Positions 7,805 through 17,005 of a DNA stretch of 46,404 bases are shown here, piece after piece (position 1 is the first letter of the stretch; each line of letters begins with the position of its first letter). This DNA comes from Streptomyces sp. A0958. GTDB taxonomy: Bacteria; Actinomycetota; Actinomycetes; Streptomycetales; Streptomycetaceae. Under the pieces are notes generated by a model. The model did not search any database and was not told the DNA's origin. It saw only the letters and a list, made by a program, of their open reading frames with translations. Position numbers and translations under genes: made by a program. The DNA lies in contig NZ_SSBK01000043.1 of the NCBI RefSeq assembly GCF_004795035.1, positions 1-46,404 of the forward strand. Direction: 5' to 3'.

Positions 7805-10053
7805 TTGTCGGCGTCGTCCTTCTTCTCGGACCCCGTGACGGAGCCGCCATCGGACTCAGCACCCTCGACGACGGGGATGAGGGAAAGCTTGCCGCGGGAG
7901 TCGATCTCGGCGATCTCGACCTGGACCTTGGCACCGACGCCGAGCACGTCCTCGACGTTCTCCACGCGCTTGCCACCGGCGAGCTTGCGGATCTGCGAGA
8001 TGTGCAGCAGGCCGTCCTTGCCCGGCATGAGCGACACGAACGCACCGAAGGTGGTGGTCTTGACGACCGTACCCAGGTAGCGCTCGCCGACCTCCGGCAT
8101 GGTCGGGTTGGCGATCGCGTTGATCGTGGCGCGGGCGGCCTCGGCCTGCGAGCCCTGCTGGGCACCGATATAGATGGTGCCGTCGTCCTCGATCGTGATG
8201 TCGGCGCCGGTGTCCTCCTGGATCTGGTTGATCATCTTGCCCTTGGGGCCGATGACCTCACCGATCTTGTCCACCGGGATCTTGACGGTGATGATCCGCG
8301 GGGCGTTCGGGGACATCTCGTCCGGGACGTCGATGGCCTCGTTCATCACGTCGAGGATGTGGAGGCGGGCGTCACGGGCCTGCTTCAGCGCGGCGGCCAG
8401 GACCGAGGCGGGGATGCCGTCGAGCTTGGTGTCGAGCTGGAGCGCGGTCACGAACTGCTTCGTACCGGCGACCTTGAAGTCCATGTCACCGAACGCGTCC
8501 TCGGCACCGAGGATGTCGGTGAGGGCGACGTAGTGGGTCTTGCCGTCGATCTCCTGGGAGATCAGGCCCATGGCGATGCCGGCGACGGCGGCCTTGAGGG
8601 GCACACCGGCGTTCAGCAGGGACATGGTGGAGGCGCAGACCGAGCCCATGGACGTCGAGCCGTTGGAGCCCAGCGCCTCGGAGACCTGGCGGATCGCGTA
8701 GGGGAACTCCTCGCGCGAGGGCAGGACCGGCACGATGGCGCGCTCGGCGAGCGCACCGTGGCCGATCTCGCGGCGCTTGGGCGAGCCCACGCGGCCGGTC
8801 TCACCGACGGAGTACGGCGGGAAGTTGTAGTTGTGCATGTAGCGCTTGCGGGTCACCGGGGAGAGGGTGTCCAGCTGCTGCTCCATGCGCAGCATGTTGA
8901 GGGTGGTGACGCCCAGGATCTGGGTCTCGCCACGCTCGAACAGGGCCGAGCCGTGCACGCGCGGAATGGCCTCGACCTCGGCGGCGAGCGTACGGATGTC
9001 CGTGACGCCGCGGCCGTCGATGCGGACCTTGTCCTTGATGACGCGCTCGCGGACCAGCTTCTTGGTCAGCGCGCGGTAGGCACCGGAGATCTCCTTCTCG
9101 CGGCCCTCGAAGGCCGGGAGGAGCTTCTCGCCCGCGATCTCCTTGATGCGGTCGAGCTCCGCCTCGCGCTCCTGCTTGCCGGCGATGGTGAGCGCCTTGG
9201 CGAGCTGGGTGCTGACGGCCTTGGTGAGCGCCTCCAGGACGTCGTCCTGGTAGTCGAGGAAGACCGGGAACTCGCCGGTGGGCTTGGCGGCCTTGGCGGC
9301 GAGGTCGGCCTGGGCCTTGCAGAGCACCTTGATGAAGGGCTTCGCGGCTTCCAGACCGGCGGCGACGACCTCTTCGGTCGGGGCCTCGGCGCCGTCCTTG
9401 ACGAGCTGGATGGTCTTCTCGGTGGCCTCGGCCTCGACCATCATGATGGCGACGTCGCCGTCCTCCAGGACGCGGCCGGCGACGACCATGTCGAAGACGG
9501 CGTCCTCAAGCTCGGTGTGCGTCGGGAAGGCGACCCACTGGCCCTTGATCAGGGCGACGCGGGTGGCGCCGATCGGGCCGGAGAAGGGCAGGCCCGCCAG
9601 GATCGTGGAGGCGGAGGCGGCGTTGATCGCGACCACGTCGTACAGGTGGTCGGGGTTGAGCGCCATGATCGTCTCGACGATCTGGATCTCGTTGCGCAGG
9701 CCCTTGGCGAAGGAAGGGCGCAGCGGGCGGTCGATCAGGCGGCAGGTGAGGATCGCGTCCTCGGAGGGGCGGCCCTCCCGGCGGAAGAAGGAGCCGGGGA
9801 TCTTGCCTGCGGCGTACTGCCGCTCCTCGACGTCCACCGTAAGGGGGAAGAAGTCGAGGTTGTCCTTGGGCCGCTTGGAAGCGGTGGTGGCCGACAGCAC
9901 CATGGTGTCGTCGTCCAGGTACGCGACGGCGGAGCCGGCGGCCTGCTTGGCCAGGCGGCCCGTCTCGAAGCGGATGGTGCGGGTGCCGAAGGTTCCGTTG
10001 TCGATAACGGCCTCGGCGTAGTGGGTCTCGTTCTCCACTAGTGAATTCTCCAT
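7801..10053 (-). CDS. pnp: Polynucleotide phosphorylase
   Basis: 750 residues. It degrades RNA 3' to 5' with phosphate and, in Streptomyces, also adds heteropolymeric 3' tails. The order is RNase PH domain 1, the helical linker, RNase PH domain 2, a KH domain from about residue 590 (VIGPKGKMINQIQEDTGADI) and an S1 domain from about 656 (GTVVKTTTFGAFVSLMPG), then a short acidic/Lys tail. I chose the ATG at 10053 (MENSLVENETHYAEAV); the frame is open to 10110. Upstream, between it and rpsO, is a long hairpin at 10123-10180. A start-stop overlap couples it to the M16 peptidase downstream. S. coelicolor pnp is known to be expressed from both an rpsO and an intergenic promoter. Confidence 0.98.
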   Translation of the reverse strand: MENSLVENETHYAEAVIDNGTFGTRTIRFETGRLAKQAAGSAVAYLDDDTMVLSATTASKRPKDNLDFFPLTVDVEERQYAAGKIPGSFFRREGRPSEDAILTCRLIDRPLRPSFAKGLRNEIQIVETIMALNPDHLYDVVAINAASASTILAGLPFSGPIGATRVALIKGQWVAFPTHTELEDAVFDMVVAGRVLEDGDVAIMMVEAEATEKTIQLVKDGAEAPTEEVVAAGLEAAKPFIKVLCKAQADLAAKAAKPTGEFPVFLDYQDDVLEALTKAVSTQLAKALTIAGKQEREAELDRIKEIAGEKLLPAFEGREKEISGAYRALTKKLVRERVIKDKVRIDGRGVTDIRTLAAEVEAIPRVHGSALFERGETQILGVTTLNMLRMEQQLDTLSPVTRKRYMHNYNFPPYSVGETGRVGSPKRREIGHGALAERAIVPVLPSREEFPYAIRQVSEALGSNGSTSMGSVCASTMSLLNAGVPLKAAVAGIAMGLISQEIDGKTHYVALTDILGAEDAFGDMDFKVAGTKQFVTALQLDTKLDGIPASVLAAALKQARDARLHILDVMNEAIDVPDEMSPNAPRIITVKIPVDKIGEVIGPKGKMINQIQEDTGADITIEDDGTIYIGAQQGSQAEAARATINAIANPTMPEVGERYLGTVVKTTTFGAFVSLMPGKDGLLHISQIRKLAGGKRVENVEDVLGVGAKVQVEIAEIDSRGKLSLIPVVEGAESDGGSVTGSEKKDDADK

Positions 10054-10122
10054 ACTCGTCGTCTTTCGTCCTGGCGCCCGTGTGGCGCTGGACGGAGCGG
10101 AGAAGCGCACCGTGTGTGCGGG

Positions 10123-10180
10123 GCCGGTCTTCGATCGAAGCTCCCGGGCGTTGTCCCGGGGGCCACTACCGAGGACCGGC
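10123..10180 (-). promoter_or_regulatory. rpsO-pnp intergenic hairpin, likely RNase III processing site
   Basis: The outer arms GCCGGTC (10123-10129) and GACCGGC (10174-10180) enclose a partly paired stem with an inner CCCGGG/CCCGGG pair (10143-10148, 10155-10160). It lies in the pnp leader, 70 bases before the pnp ATG. A hairpin here is cut by RNase III in S. coelicolor and E. coli. That it is processed here is inference from the same position. Confidence 0.7.
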
Positions 10181-10261
10181 GGCGGCCGTGGGGCGCCTCT
10201 CCTCGTCTGTTGTTGTACGTCCAGGTTACTGAGGTTGCCCCCGGTACCGCACGTACGGCAA

Positions 10262-10296
10262 AGGGAGCGGCCCCCTGGGTGAGGGAACCGCTCCCT
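10262..10296 (-). terminator. Attenuator or terminator after rpsO
   Basis: The 9-bp arms AGGGAGCGG (10262-10270) and CCGCTCCCT (10288-10296) lie 12 bases past the rpsO stop. On the minus strand they are followed by only a short T-run (TTTGCC), so partial read-through into pnp is likely. Confidence 0.7.
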
Positions 10297-10308
10297 GGCA
10301 CAGCGTCC

Positions 10309-10599
10309 TTACTTGGCGCCGCCGGCCGCACCGCGGCGGATGCCGAGGCGGTCGACGAGCGCACGGAAGCGCTGGATGTCCTTCTTGGCCAGGTACTGCA
10401 GGAGGCGGCGACGCTGGCCGACCAGGATCAGCAGACCACGACGGGAGTGGTGGTCGTGCTTGTGCGTCTTGAGGTGCTCGGTCAGGTCCGAGATCCGGCG
10501 CGAAAGCATGGCGACCTGAACCTCGGGGGAACCGGTGTCGCCCTCCTTCTGCGCGAACTCGGTCATGATCTGCTTCTTCGTAGCGGCGTCGAGCGGCAC
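10309..10599 (-). CDS. rpsO: 30S ribosomal protein S15
   Basis: 96-residue S15, a 16S rRNA-binding protein of the small-subunit central domain. The typical blocks GDTGSPEVQVAMLS, HKHDHHSRRGLL and RRRLLQYLAKKD are present. The start is GTG at 10599 with AGGAG just upstream; the longer frame to 10728 is not S15. It forms the conserved rpsO-pnp transcription unit. No clean promoter could be assigned in the 176 bases between its start and eccD. Confidence 0.97.
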   Translation of the reverse strand: MPLDAATKKQIMTEFAQKEGDTGSPEVQVAMLSRRISDLTEHLKTHKHDHHSRRGLLILVGQRRRLLQYLAKKDIQRFRALVDRLGIRRGAAGGAK

Positions 10600-10775
10600 G
10601 CGGTACTCCTCTTGGTCTTCGATGCGCCCACGAGTGCCCCTGGTCTGGTTCTCAGGGGAGCTTGGGTGACTCGGGAGCGAGGGTCCGATGAGCGCAGTTC
10701 CCAGAGCGAACCGGGAACGCGTACACAAACGGCCACAGCCAGACTACCAGCCGCCCGGACCGGCCCCGACGGGTG

Positions 10776-12218
10776 TCAGCCGGTGAGCGCCCTCGCGCGG
10801 GCGAAGAGGTCGAGAACCGCGAGGCAGAGCGGTACGAGGGAGAGCAGGAGCGCGCTCTCGGCCAGGTCCAGGCACCTCCCCCAGAACGGGGAGAGGCCCT
10901 TGCGCGGGACGGTCGCCCCGGCGGCGGTGAGGAGTACGGCGCCTGCGGCGAGGGCCGCGAACAGTCCGATCGTACGGATGTCCGGGGCCGGGCCTGCGCC
11001 GTGGCGGGTCAGGGCGAGGCCGGTGACCGGGGCGGCGAGCGCGCCGGTGCCCGCGATCAGCAGGCAGAGGACCTGGGCGGTGTAGCGGAAGAGGCGGGCG
11101 CGCAGCAGCAGCGCGAGTCCTGCGGCGAGGGCCAGGAGCCGCCCCCAGGTGGTGCCGGAGCAGCCGAGTACGGCGGCGGCCGCCGTGACCAGGCCCGCGC
11201 AGCCGCCGGCCAGGCCGAGCAGCAGTTCGTGGCCGCGCCGGGCCCGGTCCGCGACGAGGCGGGCGTCGACGGGGGCGGGGCGCGGTCCGGAGTCCGGGTC
11301 CGGGTCCGTGTCGGCGAGGGGGTCGGCGGGGCCCGGCGGGGTGTGTCCGATGGGGAGCCGGGCGAAGCGGGCGGAGAGGCCGGGCAGGAAGGCGATGAGG
11401 CCGAGGGCCGCGGGGGCGCAGACGGCGGCGGTGCGGGTGGCGGAGGCTTCGGTGAGGATCGCGGCGAACGCCGCCAGGGCGCCCGCGCCGGCGAGGAAGG
11501 CCGCGCCGACGAAGGGGGCGTCGCCGCGCGGGGCGAGCGCGGTCAGGACGGCGGAGGCGACGAGGACGGCGGCGCAGCCGAGCAGGAACTGCATCCTTCC
11601 CGGTCCCCGGCCGGCGTCGGGAGCGATGAGGCCGGAGCCGGCGAGGAGGACGAGGGGCAGGGCGCCGAGGCCGAGTGCGGCGGCGGTGGCGCGGTCCGCG
11701 TGGACCCGGGCGCGTACCCCCGCGACGGTGATCAGCAGCAGTCCGGCGGTGCCGGCGACGGCGCCGGGCAGGCCGTGCATGTCGTGGCGGTCCGGGGCGG
11801 TCTGCCACAGCACGAGGGCCGCCAGGAGGAGGAGCAGCGCGCCGGCCGCCGGGGCGGCGCCGCGCAGCAGTTCGTCGCTCCACAGGTGGCGGTCGCGTCC
11901 GGCGGCCGAGGCGATGGCGTCCGCGACGTCGTCGAAGACGGGTGGGGGCAGCGAGGCGGCGAAGGGGCGCAGGGTGAGGAGTTCGCCGTCGAGGACGCGT
12001 TGCGCGGCGAGGGTGCGGTCGCCGTCCAGGACCGTGCCGTCGAGGCGTACGAGGTGGTAGCCGGTGGGGGCGGTGGTGGTCCGGGGTCTGCCGGTGAGGC
12101 GCAGGATCTCCGGCCAGATGTCGGCGGCGGCGATGTCCTCGGGCAGGGCGACGTCGATCCGGCTGTCGGGCGTCACGACGGTGACCCGGCAGAAGCCGGT
12201 CGTTGCGGTCGGACTCAC
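10776..12218 (-). CDS. eccD: Type VII secretion membrane protein EccD
   Basis: 480 residues. The N-terminal ~85 residues (FCRVTVVTPDSRIDVALPED onward) form the ubiquitin-like YukD domain. About eleven hydrophobic helices follow from residue ~125 to the end, interrupted by a Pro/Asp-rich loop (PGPADPLADTDPDPDSGPRP). This is the EccD architecture, which forms the main transmembrane vestibule of the ESX pore. The start is GTG at 12218 with a G-rich ribosome binding site. Its intergenic space of 198 bp with divergent eccC probably holds promoters for both genes; TAGGAT at 12312-12317 is a possible plus-strand -10 box. It lies upstream of rpsO on the same strand without an obvious terminator. Confidence 0.93.
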   Translation of the reverse strand: MSPTATTGFCRVTVVTPDSRIDVALPEDIAAADIWPEILRLTGRPRTTTAPTGYHLVRLDGTVLDGDRTLAAQRVLDGELLTLRPFAASLPPPVFDDVADAIASAAGRDRHLWSDELLRGAAPAAGALLLLLAALVLWQTAPDRHDMHGLPGAVAGTAGLLLITVAGVRARVHADRATAAALGLGALPLVLLAGSGLIAPDAGRGPGRMQFLLGCAAVLVASAVLTALAPRGDAPFVGAAFLAGAGALAAFAAILTEASATRTAAVCAPAALGLIAFLPGLSARFARLPIGHTPPGPADPLADTDPDPDSGPRPAPVDARLVADRARRGHELLLGLAGGCAGLVTAAAAVLGCSGTTWGRLLALAAGLALLLRARLFRYTAQVLCLLIAGTGALAAPVTGLALTRHGAGPAPDIRTIGLFAALAAGAVLLTAAGATVPRKGLSPFWGRCLDLAESALLLSLVPLCLAVLDLFARARALTG

Positions 12219-12416
12219 GTGTCGGGGGCCCCTGTTCGTCGCTGGTCGGCGGTGTCCGCACGATGGGCGGGCCACCCTATCGGCCGGAAAGGGGCGAAGG
12301 GTGACAGTGCATAGGATCACGGACGCTCGAAGGCCGGTCGCCGGCAGGTGAGGCACCGGTGTCCGGTGCGGCCGTACCCGTCTTCCGCCCGTCCGCACCG
12401 AAGGATTGATGCACCG

Positions 12417-15400
12417 GTGAGTCAGATCGTCGTGAAGCGTCCGCCACGGGACGTGCCGCCGGAAGTTCCCACGAAGGAGGTGTTGTTGGAGCCGCCTCCG
12501 GTGCTGCCGCGCGGGCAGCGGGAGGGGATGCTGATGCAGGTCCTTCCGGTGCTGGGCATGGGTTCGTCGGTGGTGTTCTTCTTCTCGCCGCAGGCGCCGC
12601 CGTTCATGCGGGTCATGGGCGTGCTGATGCTGGTGTCGACGGTGGCGATGGTGGTGGCCCAGGTGGTCCGGCACCGGCGGGGGACGCAGGGGCGGACGGC
12701 GGACGTCCGGCGCGACTATCTCGCGTATCTGGCGCGGACCCGGCGCGAGGTGCGGCGGACCGCGCGGGCGCAGCGCGACGGCCTGCTCCATGTGCATCCC
12801 GCCCCGGACCAGCTGTGGTCGGTGGTCGCGGACGGCCGGCGGGTGTGGGAGCGGCGGGCGGGCGACGCGGACTTCGGCCTGGTGCGGGTGGGGCTCGGCG
12901 GTCAGGGGCTCTCGACGCCGTTGTCGGTGCCGGAGAGCGCGGCGGCGGGTGAGCCGGAGCCGGTGTGCGCGGCGGCGGTGCGGCGGTTCGTGGCGGTGCA
13001 CGGCCGGTTGGAGGGCCTTCCGCTGTGCGTCTCGTTGCGGGAGGCGTACCGGGTGCGGGTGGGTGGTCTCGCGGAGCCGGCCCGGTCGGTGGCGCGGGCG
13101 TTGGTGGCCCAGCTGGTGACGCTGCACTCGCCCCGGGATCTGGTGGTGGCGGTCGTGGCGGCGCCGGGTGCGGTGGGGTGCTGGGAGTGGGTGAAGTGGC
13201 TGCCGCATGTGCAGGTGGCGGGTGAGGTGGACGGGGCCGGAACGAGGCGGCTGTTCGCGCACGACGCGGCGGGCCTGGAACCTTTCCTGAGCGGGCTGTT
13301 GGAGGGGCGGCCGCGCTTCGGTCCGGAGGGTGCGCCGTCGCTGGACCGGCCGCATGTGGTGGTGGTCCTGGACGGGGCCCGGGTGGTGCCGGGGTCGGTG
13401 CTGGCGGCGGCCGGCGGGACGCAGGGGGTGACGCTGGTCGAGGTGGTGCCGGGTGAGCAGGAGGGGGCGCGCGGCGGCCTGTCCGTGGTGGTGCGGCCCG
13501 GTCTGCTGCGGGTGGAGCGGGGCGCGGACGAGGCGTACGAGGGGGTGCCTGACGGGCTCTCGTTGCCGGCGGCGGAGGCGCTGGCCCGGCGGCTGGCCCC
13601 GCTGCGGCCCGGCGGGCGTGGCGGTGACGAACCGCTGCTGGCCGAGCTGGACTTCACCGAGTTGCTGGACCTGGGTGACGCGGGCGCGGTCGATGTGGAG
13701 CGGACCTGGCGGCCGCGCCCGGTGGCGGAGCGGCTGCGGGTGCCCATCGGGGTGGGTCAGGACGGCAACCCGGTGGTGCTGGACCTGAAGGAGGCGGCGC
13801 TCGACGGGATGGGGCCGCACGGTCTGTGTGTGGGGGCGACCGGTTCGGGGAAGTCGGAGCTGCTGCGGACGCTGGTCCTGGGGCTGGCGGTCACCCACCC
13901 CTCGGAGACGCTGAACTTCGTGCTCGCGGACTTCAAGGGCGGTGCGACGTTCGCCGGGATGGCGGGGATGCCGCATGTGGCCGCCGTCATCACCAATCTG
14001 GCCGACGACCTCGCGCTGGTCGACCGGATGGGCGACGCGCTGCGCGGCGAGTTGCAGCGCCGGCAGGAGCTGTTGCGGGCGGCGGGCAATTTCGCCGGTG
14101 TCCACGACTACGAGAGGGCGCGGGCGGCGGGTGCGGCGCTCGAACCGCTGGCCTCACTGGTGCTGGTCATCGACGAGTTCTCCGAACTGCTCACCGCCAA
14201 ACCGGACTTCATCGACGTGTTCATCCGCATCGGACGCATCGGCCGGTCGCTGGGGGTGCACCTGCTGCTGGCCTCGCAACGGCTCGAAGAGGGCAGGCTG
14301 CGGGGCCTTGAGACCTACCTCTCGTACCGGATCGGGCTGCGGACGTTCTCGGCGGAGGAGTCGCGGGCGGCGCTGGGCGTGCCGGACGCGTACGACCTGC
14401 CGCCGGTGCCCGGTTCGGGGTTTCTGAAGGCGGGGACGCGGGAAATGACGCGGTTCAAGGCGGCGTACGTGTCGGGGCCGTACCGGGCGGGCGGCTCGGG
14501 CGGGGCCGAGGGGCAGGACCCGGTCGGTCAGGCGGCGGCCCTGTTCGGTGCACTGCCGGTGCCGATGTCGGTGCCGGAGGCGGAGGCGGAGGCGGTGCCG
14601 GTGCCGGTGGCTGCGCCGGAGGGTGACGCGCCCGTCGCCCCGGCCGCTCCCCCGGCCGCCGGGGAGGTCGCCCTCGCCGACACCGTGCTCGATGTGGTGG
14701 TGCGACGGCTGGAGGGGCAGGGGGTGCCCGCACACCAGGTGTGGCTGCCCCCGCTGGACCGGGCCCCGGCCCTGGACCGGCTGCTCCCGGATCTCGCGAC
14801 GGACCCGGAACGCGGATTCACCGCCTCGGGGGACGGTGGGCCCGGCGCGCTCGCCGTCCCGCTCGGGCTCGTCGACAAGCCGTTCGAGCAGCGGCGCGAG
14901 GTGCTGTACCGGGACTTCTCCGGGGCGGCGGGGCACATGCTGGTGGTCGGCGGGCCGCAGTCCGGCAAGTCGACGGTGCTGCGCACGTTGATCATGTCGT
15001 TCGCGCTCACCCACACACCGCGCGAGGTCCAGTTCTACGGGCTCGACTTCGGCGGTGGCGCGCTGGCGTCGCTCACGGGGCTGCCGCACGTGGGCCAGAT
15101 CGCCTCGCGCCTGGACCCCGAGCGGGTGCGGCGTACGGTCGCCGAGGTGGCGGGGGTGCTGCGGGGCCGCGAGGAGCTGTTCCGTGCCCGGGGCATCGGC
15201 TCCATGGCCGCGTACCGCCACGAACGCGCCCTGGGGGAACGGCCCGGAGAGCCCTGGGGTGACGTCTTCCTGGTCATCGACGGCTGGGGCGGCTTCCGCA
15301 CCGAGTACGACGAGCTGGAGCCGGTCGTCACCGACATCGCCGCGCGCGGGCTGGGCTACGGAGTGCACGTGGTCCTCACGGCCGCCCGCTATCTGGAGGT

Positions 15401-16574
15401 GCGGGCGGCGCTGAAGGACCAGCTCGTCGGGCGGCTCGAACTGCGGCTCGGTGATGTCTCGGACTCCGAGTTCGACCGGAAGGTCGCCGCCCAGGTGCCC
15501 GCCGGGATGCCGGGCCGCGGCCAGGTGCCGGAGGGGCTGCACTTCATGGGCGCGCTGCCGTGCGCGGGCCCGGCGAACGGTTCGGACGGCCCGGATGGTT
15601 CGGACAGCCCGGATGGTTCGGTCCGTGCGGACGGTCCGGATGGTTCGGTCCGTGCAGCCGGTCCGGATGGTTCGGTCCGTGCAGCCGGTCCGGATGGTTC
15701 GGTCCGTGCAGCCGGTTGGGATGGTTCGGTCCGTGCGGACGGCCTCGGTGACGGGACGGGCGCGCTGGTCGAGCGGGTGCGGGCGGGCTGGTCGGGTCCG
15801 GTCGCACCCGCCGTACGGCTGCTGCCGGCCGTACTGCCCGCCGAGCGGCTGCCGAAGGGGGACGAGTTCCCCCGGCGGGGCGTCGCCATCGGGATCGCCG
15901 AGACCGATCTGGAACCGGTGTTCGCCGACTTCGACACCGATCCGTTCTTCCTGGTCTTCGGCGAGAGCGAGTCGGGGAAGACGGCTCTGCTGCGCCTGCT
16001 CGTCCGGCAGATCGCGCGCCGCCACTCCCCCGAGGAGGCGAAGCTGGTCGTCGGGGACTACCGGCGGGGGCTGCTGGGCGCACTGCCGGAGGGCCATCTG
16101 CTGGAGTACGCGCCGACTCCGGACGCGCTGCGCACGCATATGGAGGCGCTGGCCGGGGTATTCGCGCGCCGCCGGCCACCTGCCGATGTCACACCCCGGC
16201 AGCTGCGGGAGCGCAGTTGGTGGACGGGCCCGCGGATCTTTGTGGTCGTCGACGACTACGACCTGGTCGCGACGGGTACGGGCGGCCCGCTGGCGCCGCT
16301 GACGGACTGTCTGCCGTTCGCCCGTGACGCCGGGGTGCGGTTCGTCGTCGCGCGGAACTCCGCCGGGGCCTCGCGCGCGATGTACGAGCCGTTCATGCAG
16401 CGCGTCAAGGAGCTGGGCGCGCAGGGGGTGGTGCTGTCGGGCGACCCGGCGGAGGGCGACCTCATCGGCGCGGTGCGCGGGCGTCCGATGCCCCCGGGGC
16501 GCGGGTACTTCGCCACCCGGCGCGGCGGCAACCGGCTCGTGCAGACCGGCTGGCTGCCGGAGCGGGACCGATGA
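12417..16574 (+). CDS. eccC: Type VII secretion FtsK/SpoIIIE-type ATPase EccC
   Basis: 1385 residues, the motor and substrate-recognition ATPase of the ESX-like secretion system. Two N-terminal hydrophobic helices (about 40-80) are followed by three FtsK/SpoIIIE domains. Walker A motifs are GATGSGKS (473-480), GGPQSGKS (845-852) and GESESGKT (1182-1189). Domain 1 has the complete Walker B with catalytic Glu (VIDEF, Asp586-Glu587). Domain 2 has VIDGW (Asp955-Gly956) and domain 3 has VVDDY (Asp1279-Asp1280), so only domain 1 looks fully catalytic, as in characterised EccC proteins. The start is GTG at 12417, with AAGGA 11 bases upstream. The linker between domains 2 and 3 carries an in-frame 27-bp tandem repeat. 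Confidence 0.96.
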   Translation: MSQIVVKRPPRDVPPEVPTKEVLLEPPPVLPRGQREGMLMQVLPVLGMGSSVVFFFSPQAPPFMRVMGVLMLVSTVAMVVAQVVRHRRGTQGRTADVRRDYLAYLARTRREVRRTARAQRDGLLHVHPAPDQLWSVVADGRRVWERRAGDADFGLVRVGLGGQGLSTPLSVPESAAAGEPEPVCAAAVRRFVAVHGRLEGLPLCVSLREAYRVRVGGLAEPARSVARALVAQLVTLHSPRDLVVAVVAAPGAVGCWEWVKWLPHVQVAGEVDGAGTRRLFAHDAAGLEPFLSGLLEGRPRFGPEGAPSLDRPHVVVVLDGARVVPGSVLAAAGGTQGVTLVEVVPGEQEGARGGLSVVVRPGLLRVERGADEAYEGVPDGLSLPAAEALARRLAPLRPGGRGGDEPLLAELDFTELLDLGDAGAVDVERTWRPRPVAERLRVPIGVGQDGNPVVLDLKEAALDGMGPHGLCVGATGSGKSELLRTLVLGLAVTHPSETLNFVLADFKGGATFAGMAGMPHVAAVITNLADDLALVDRMGDALRGELQRRQELLRAAGNFAGVHDYERARAAGAALEPLASLVLVIDEFSELLTAKPDFIDVFIRIGRIGRSLGVHLLLASQRLEEGRLRGLETYLSYRIGLRTFSAEESRAALGVPDAYDLPPVPGSGFLKAGTREMTRFKAAYVSGPYRAGGSGGAEGQDPVGQAAALFGALPVPMSVPEAEAEAVPVPVAAPEGDAPVAPAAPPAAGEVALADTVLDVVVRRLEGQGVPAHQVWLPPLDRAPALDRLLPDLATDPERGFTASGDGGPGALAVPLGLVDKPFEQRREVLYRDFSGAAGHMLVVGGPQSGKSTVLRTLIMSFALTHTPREVQFYGLDFGGGALASLTGLPHVGQIASRLDPERVRRTVAEVAGVLRGREELFRARGIGSMAAYRHERALGERPGEPWGDVFLVIDGWGGFRTEYDELEPVVTDIAARGLGYGVHVVLTAARYLEVRAALKDQLVGRLELRLGDVSDSEFDRKVAAQVPAGMPGRGQVPEGLHFMGALPCAGPANGSDGPDGSDSPDGSVRADGPDGSVRAAGPDGSVRAAGPDGSVRAAGWDGSVRADGLGDGTGALVERVRAGWSGPVAPAVRLLPAVLPAERLPKGDEFPRRGVAIGIAETDLEPVFADFDTDPFFLVFGESESGKTALLRLLVRQIARRHSPEEAKLVVGDYRRGLLGALPEGHLLEYAPTPDALRTHMEALAGVFARRRPPADVTPRQLRERSWWTGPRIFVVVDDYDLVATGTGGPLAPLTDCLPFARDAGVRFVVARNSAGASRAMYEPFMQRVKELGAQGVVLSGDPAEGDLIGAVRGRPMPPGRGYFATRRGGNRLVQTGWLPERDR
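15606..15740 (+). repeat. In-frame 27-bp tandem repeat within eccC
   Basis: There are five consecutive 27-bp units (15606-15632, 15633-15659, 15660-15686, 15687-15713, 15714-15740). Each encodes a nine-residue unit such as GPDGSVRAA. The last unit has GWDGSVRAD, and a degenerate GPDGSD precedes the array. It lies in the linker between the second and third ATPase domains. Confidence 0.95.
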
Positions 16575-16696
16575 CCACCGGGCGTCCGGAGCGCACGCAG
16601 CGCGGGTCTGCGCGGGGGATTCGCGGACCGGGTCCCCCGCCGCCGCCATGCCTGTACGGTGCCGTGCAGAGGCATGTACGGAAAGGAACCCTCACG

Positions 16697-16930
16697 ATGG
16701 GCACGCAGGCGGAGAAGGACGAGCTGTACGCACTCGACATCTCGGGGGTGGAATGGCTGAGTGCGCCCGGGACCGAGCAGGACGAGGAGCGCGTCGAGAT
16801 CGCTCATCTTCCCGGCGGGGCGGTGGCCATGCGGTCCTCGCTGGACCCGGACACCGTGCTCCGGTACACGGAGGCCGAGTGGCGTGCGTTCGTCCTGGGC
16901 GCCAGGGACGGCGAGTTCGACCTGAAGTAG
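16697..16930 (+). CDS. DUF397 family small protein
   Basis: 77 residues starting MGTQAEKDELYALDISG. The pattern VEWLSAPG, VEIAHLPGGAVAMRSS, LRYTEAEWRAFVLGARDGEFD is typical of the actinobacterial DUF397 family. Those proteins usually sit beside a helix-turn-helix regulator and several are developmental. No such regulator is present here; its neighbours are eccC and the WXG100 genes. AAAGGAA precedes the ATG. The upstream frame to 16571 overlaps the eccC end and is not DUF397-like. The short gap of 122 bp from eccC has no clear terminator. Confidence 0.9.
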   Translation: MGTQAEKDELYALDISGVEWLSAPGTEQDEERVEIAHLPGGAVAMRSSLDPDTVLRYTEAEWRAFVLGARDGEFDLK

Positions 16931-16948
16931 TCACGGCCGGGCACGCGT

Positions 16949-16978
16949 GAGGGGCACGTTCGGGTGAACGTGCCCCTC
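16949..16978. terminator. Bidirectional terminator between convergent DUF397 gene and WXG100 gene
   Basis: Perfect 13-bp arms GAGGGGCACGTTC (16949-16961) and GAACGTGCCCCTC (16966-16978) with a four-base loop, placed between two convergent genes. Confidence 0.88.
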
Positions 16979-17005
16979 GGTGCGTCCGGCCCCGGCGGGT
17001 GTTGT

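Noticed and set aside
10776..14105. Very long minus-strand reading frame of 1109 codons across the eccC start
   Set aside because: Only its end (10776-12218) is EccD. The rest is antisense to eccC, rich in Arg/Pro/His, and is a shadow of high-GC codon bias.
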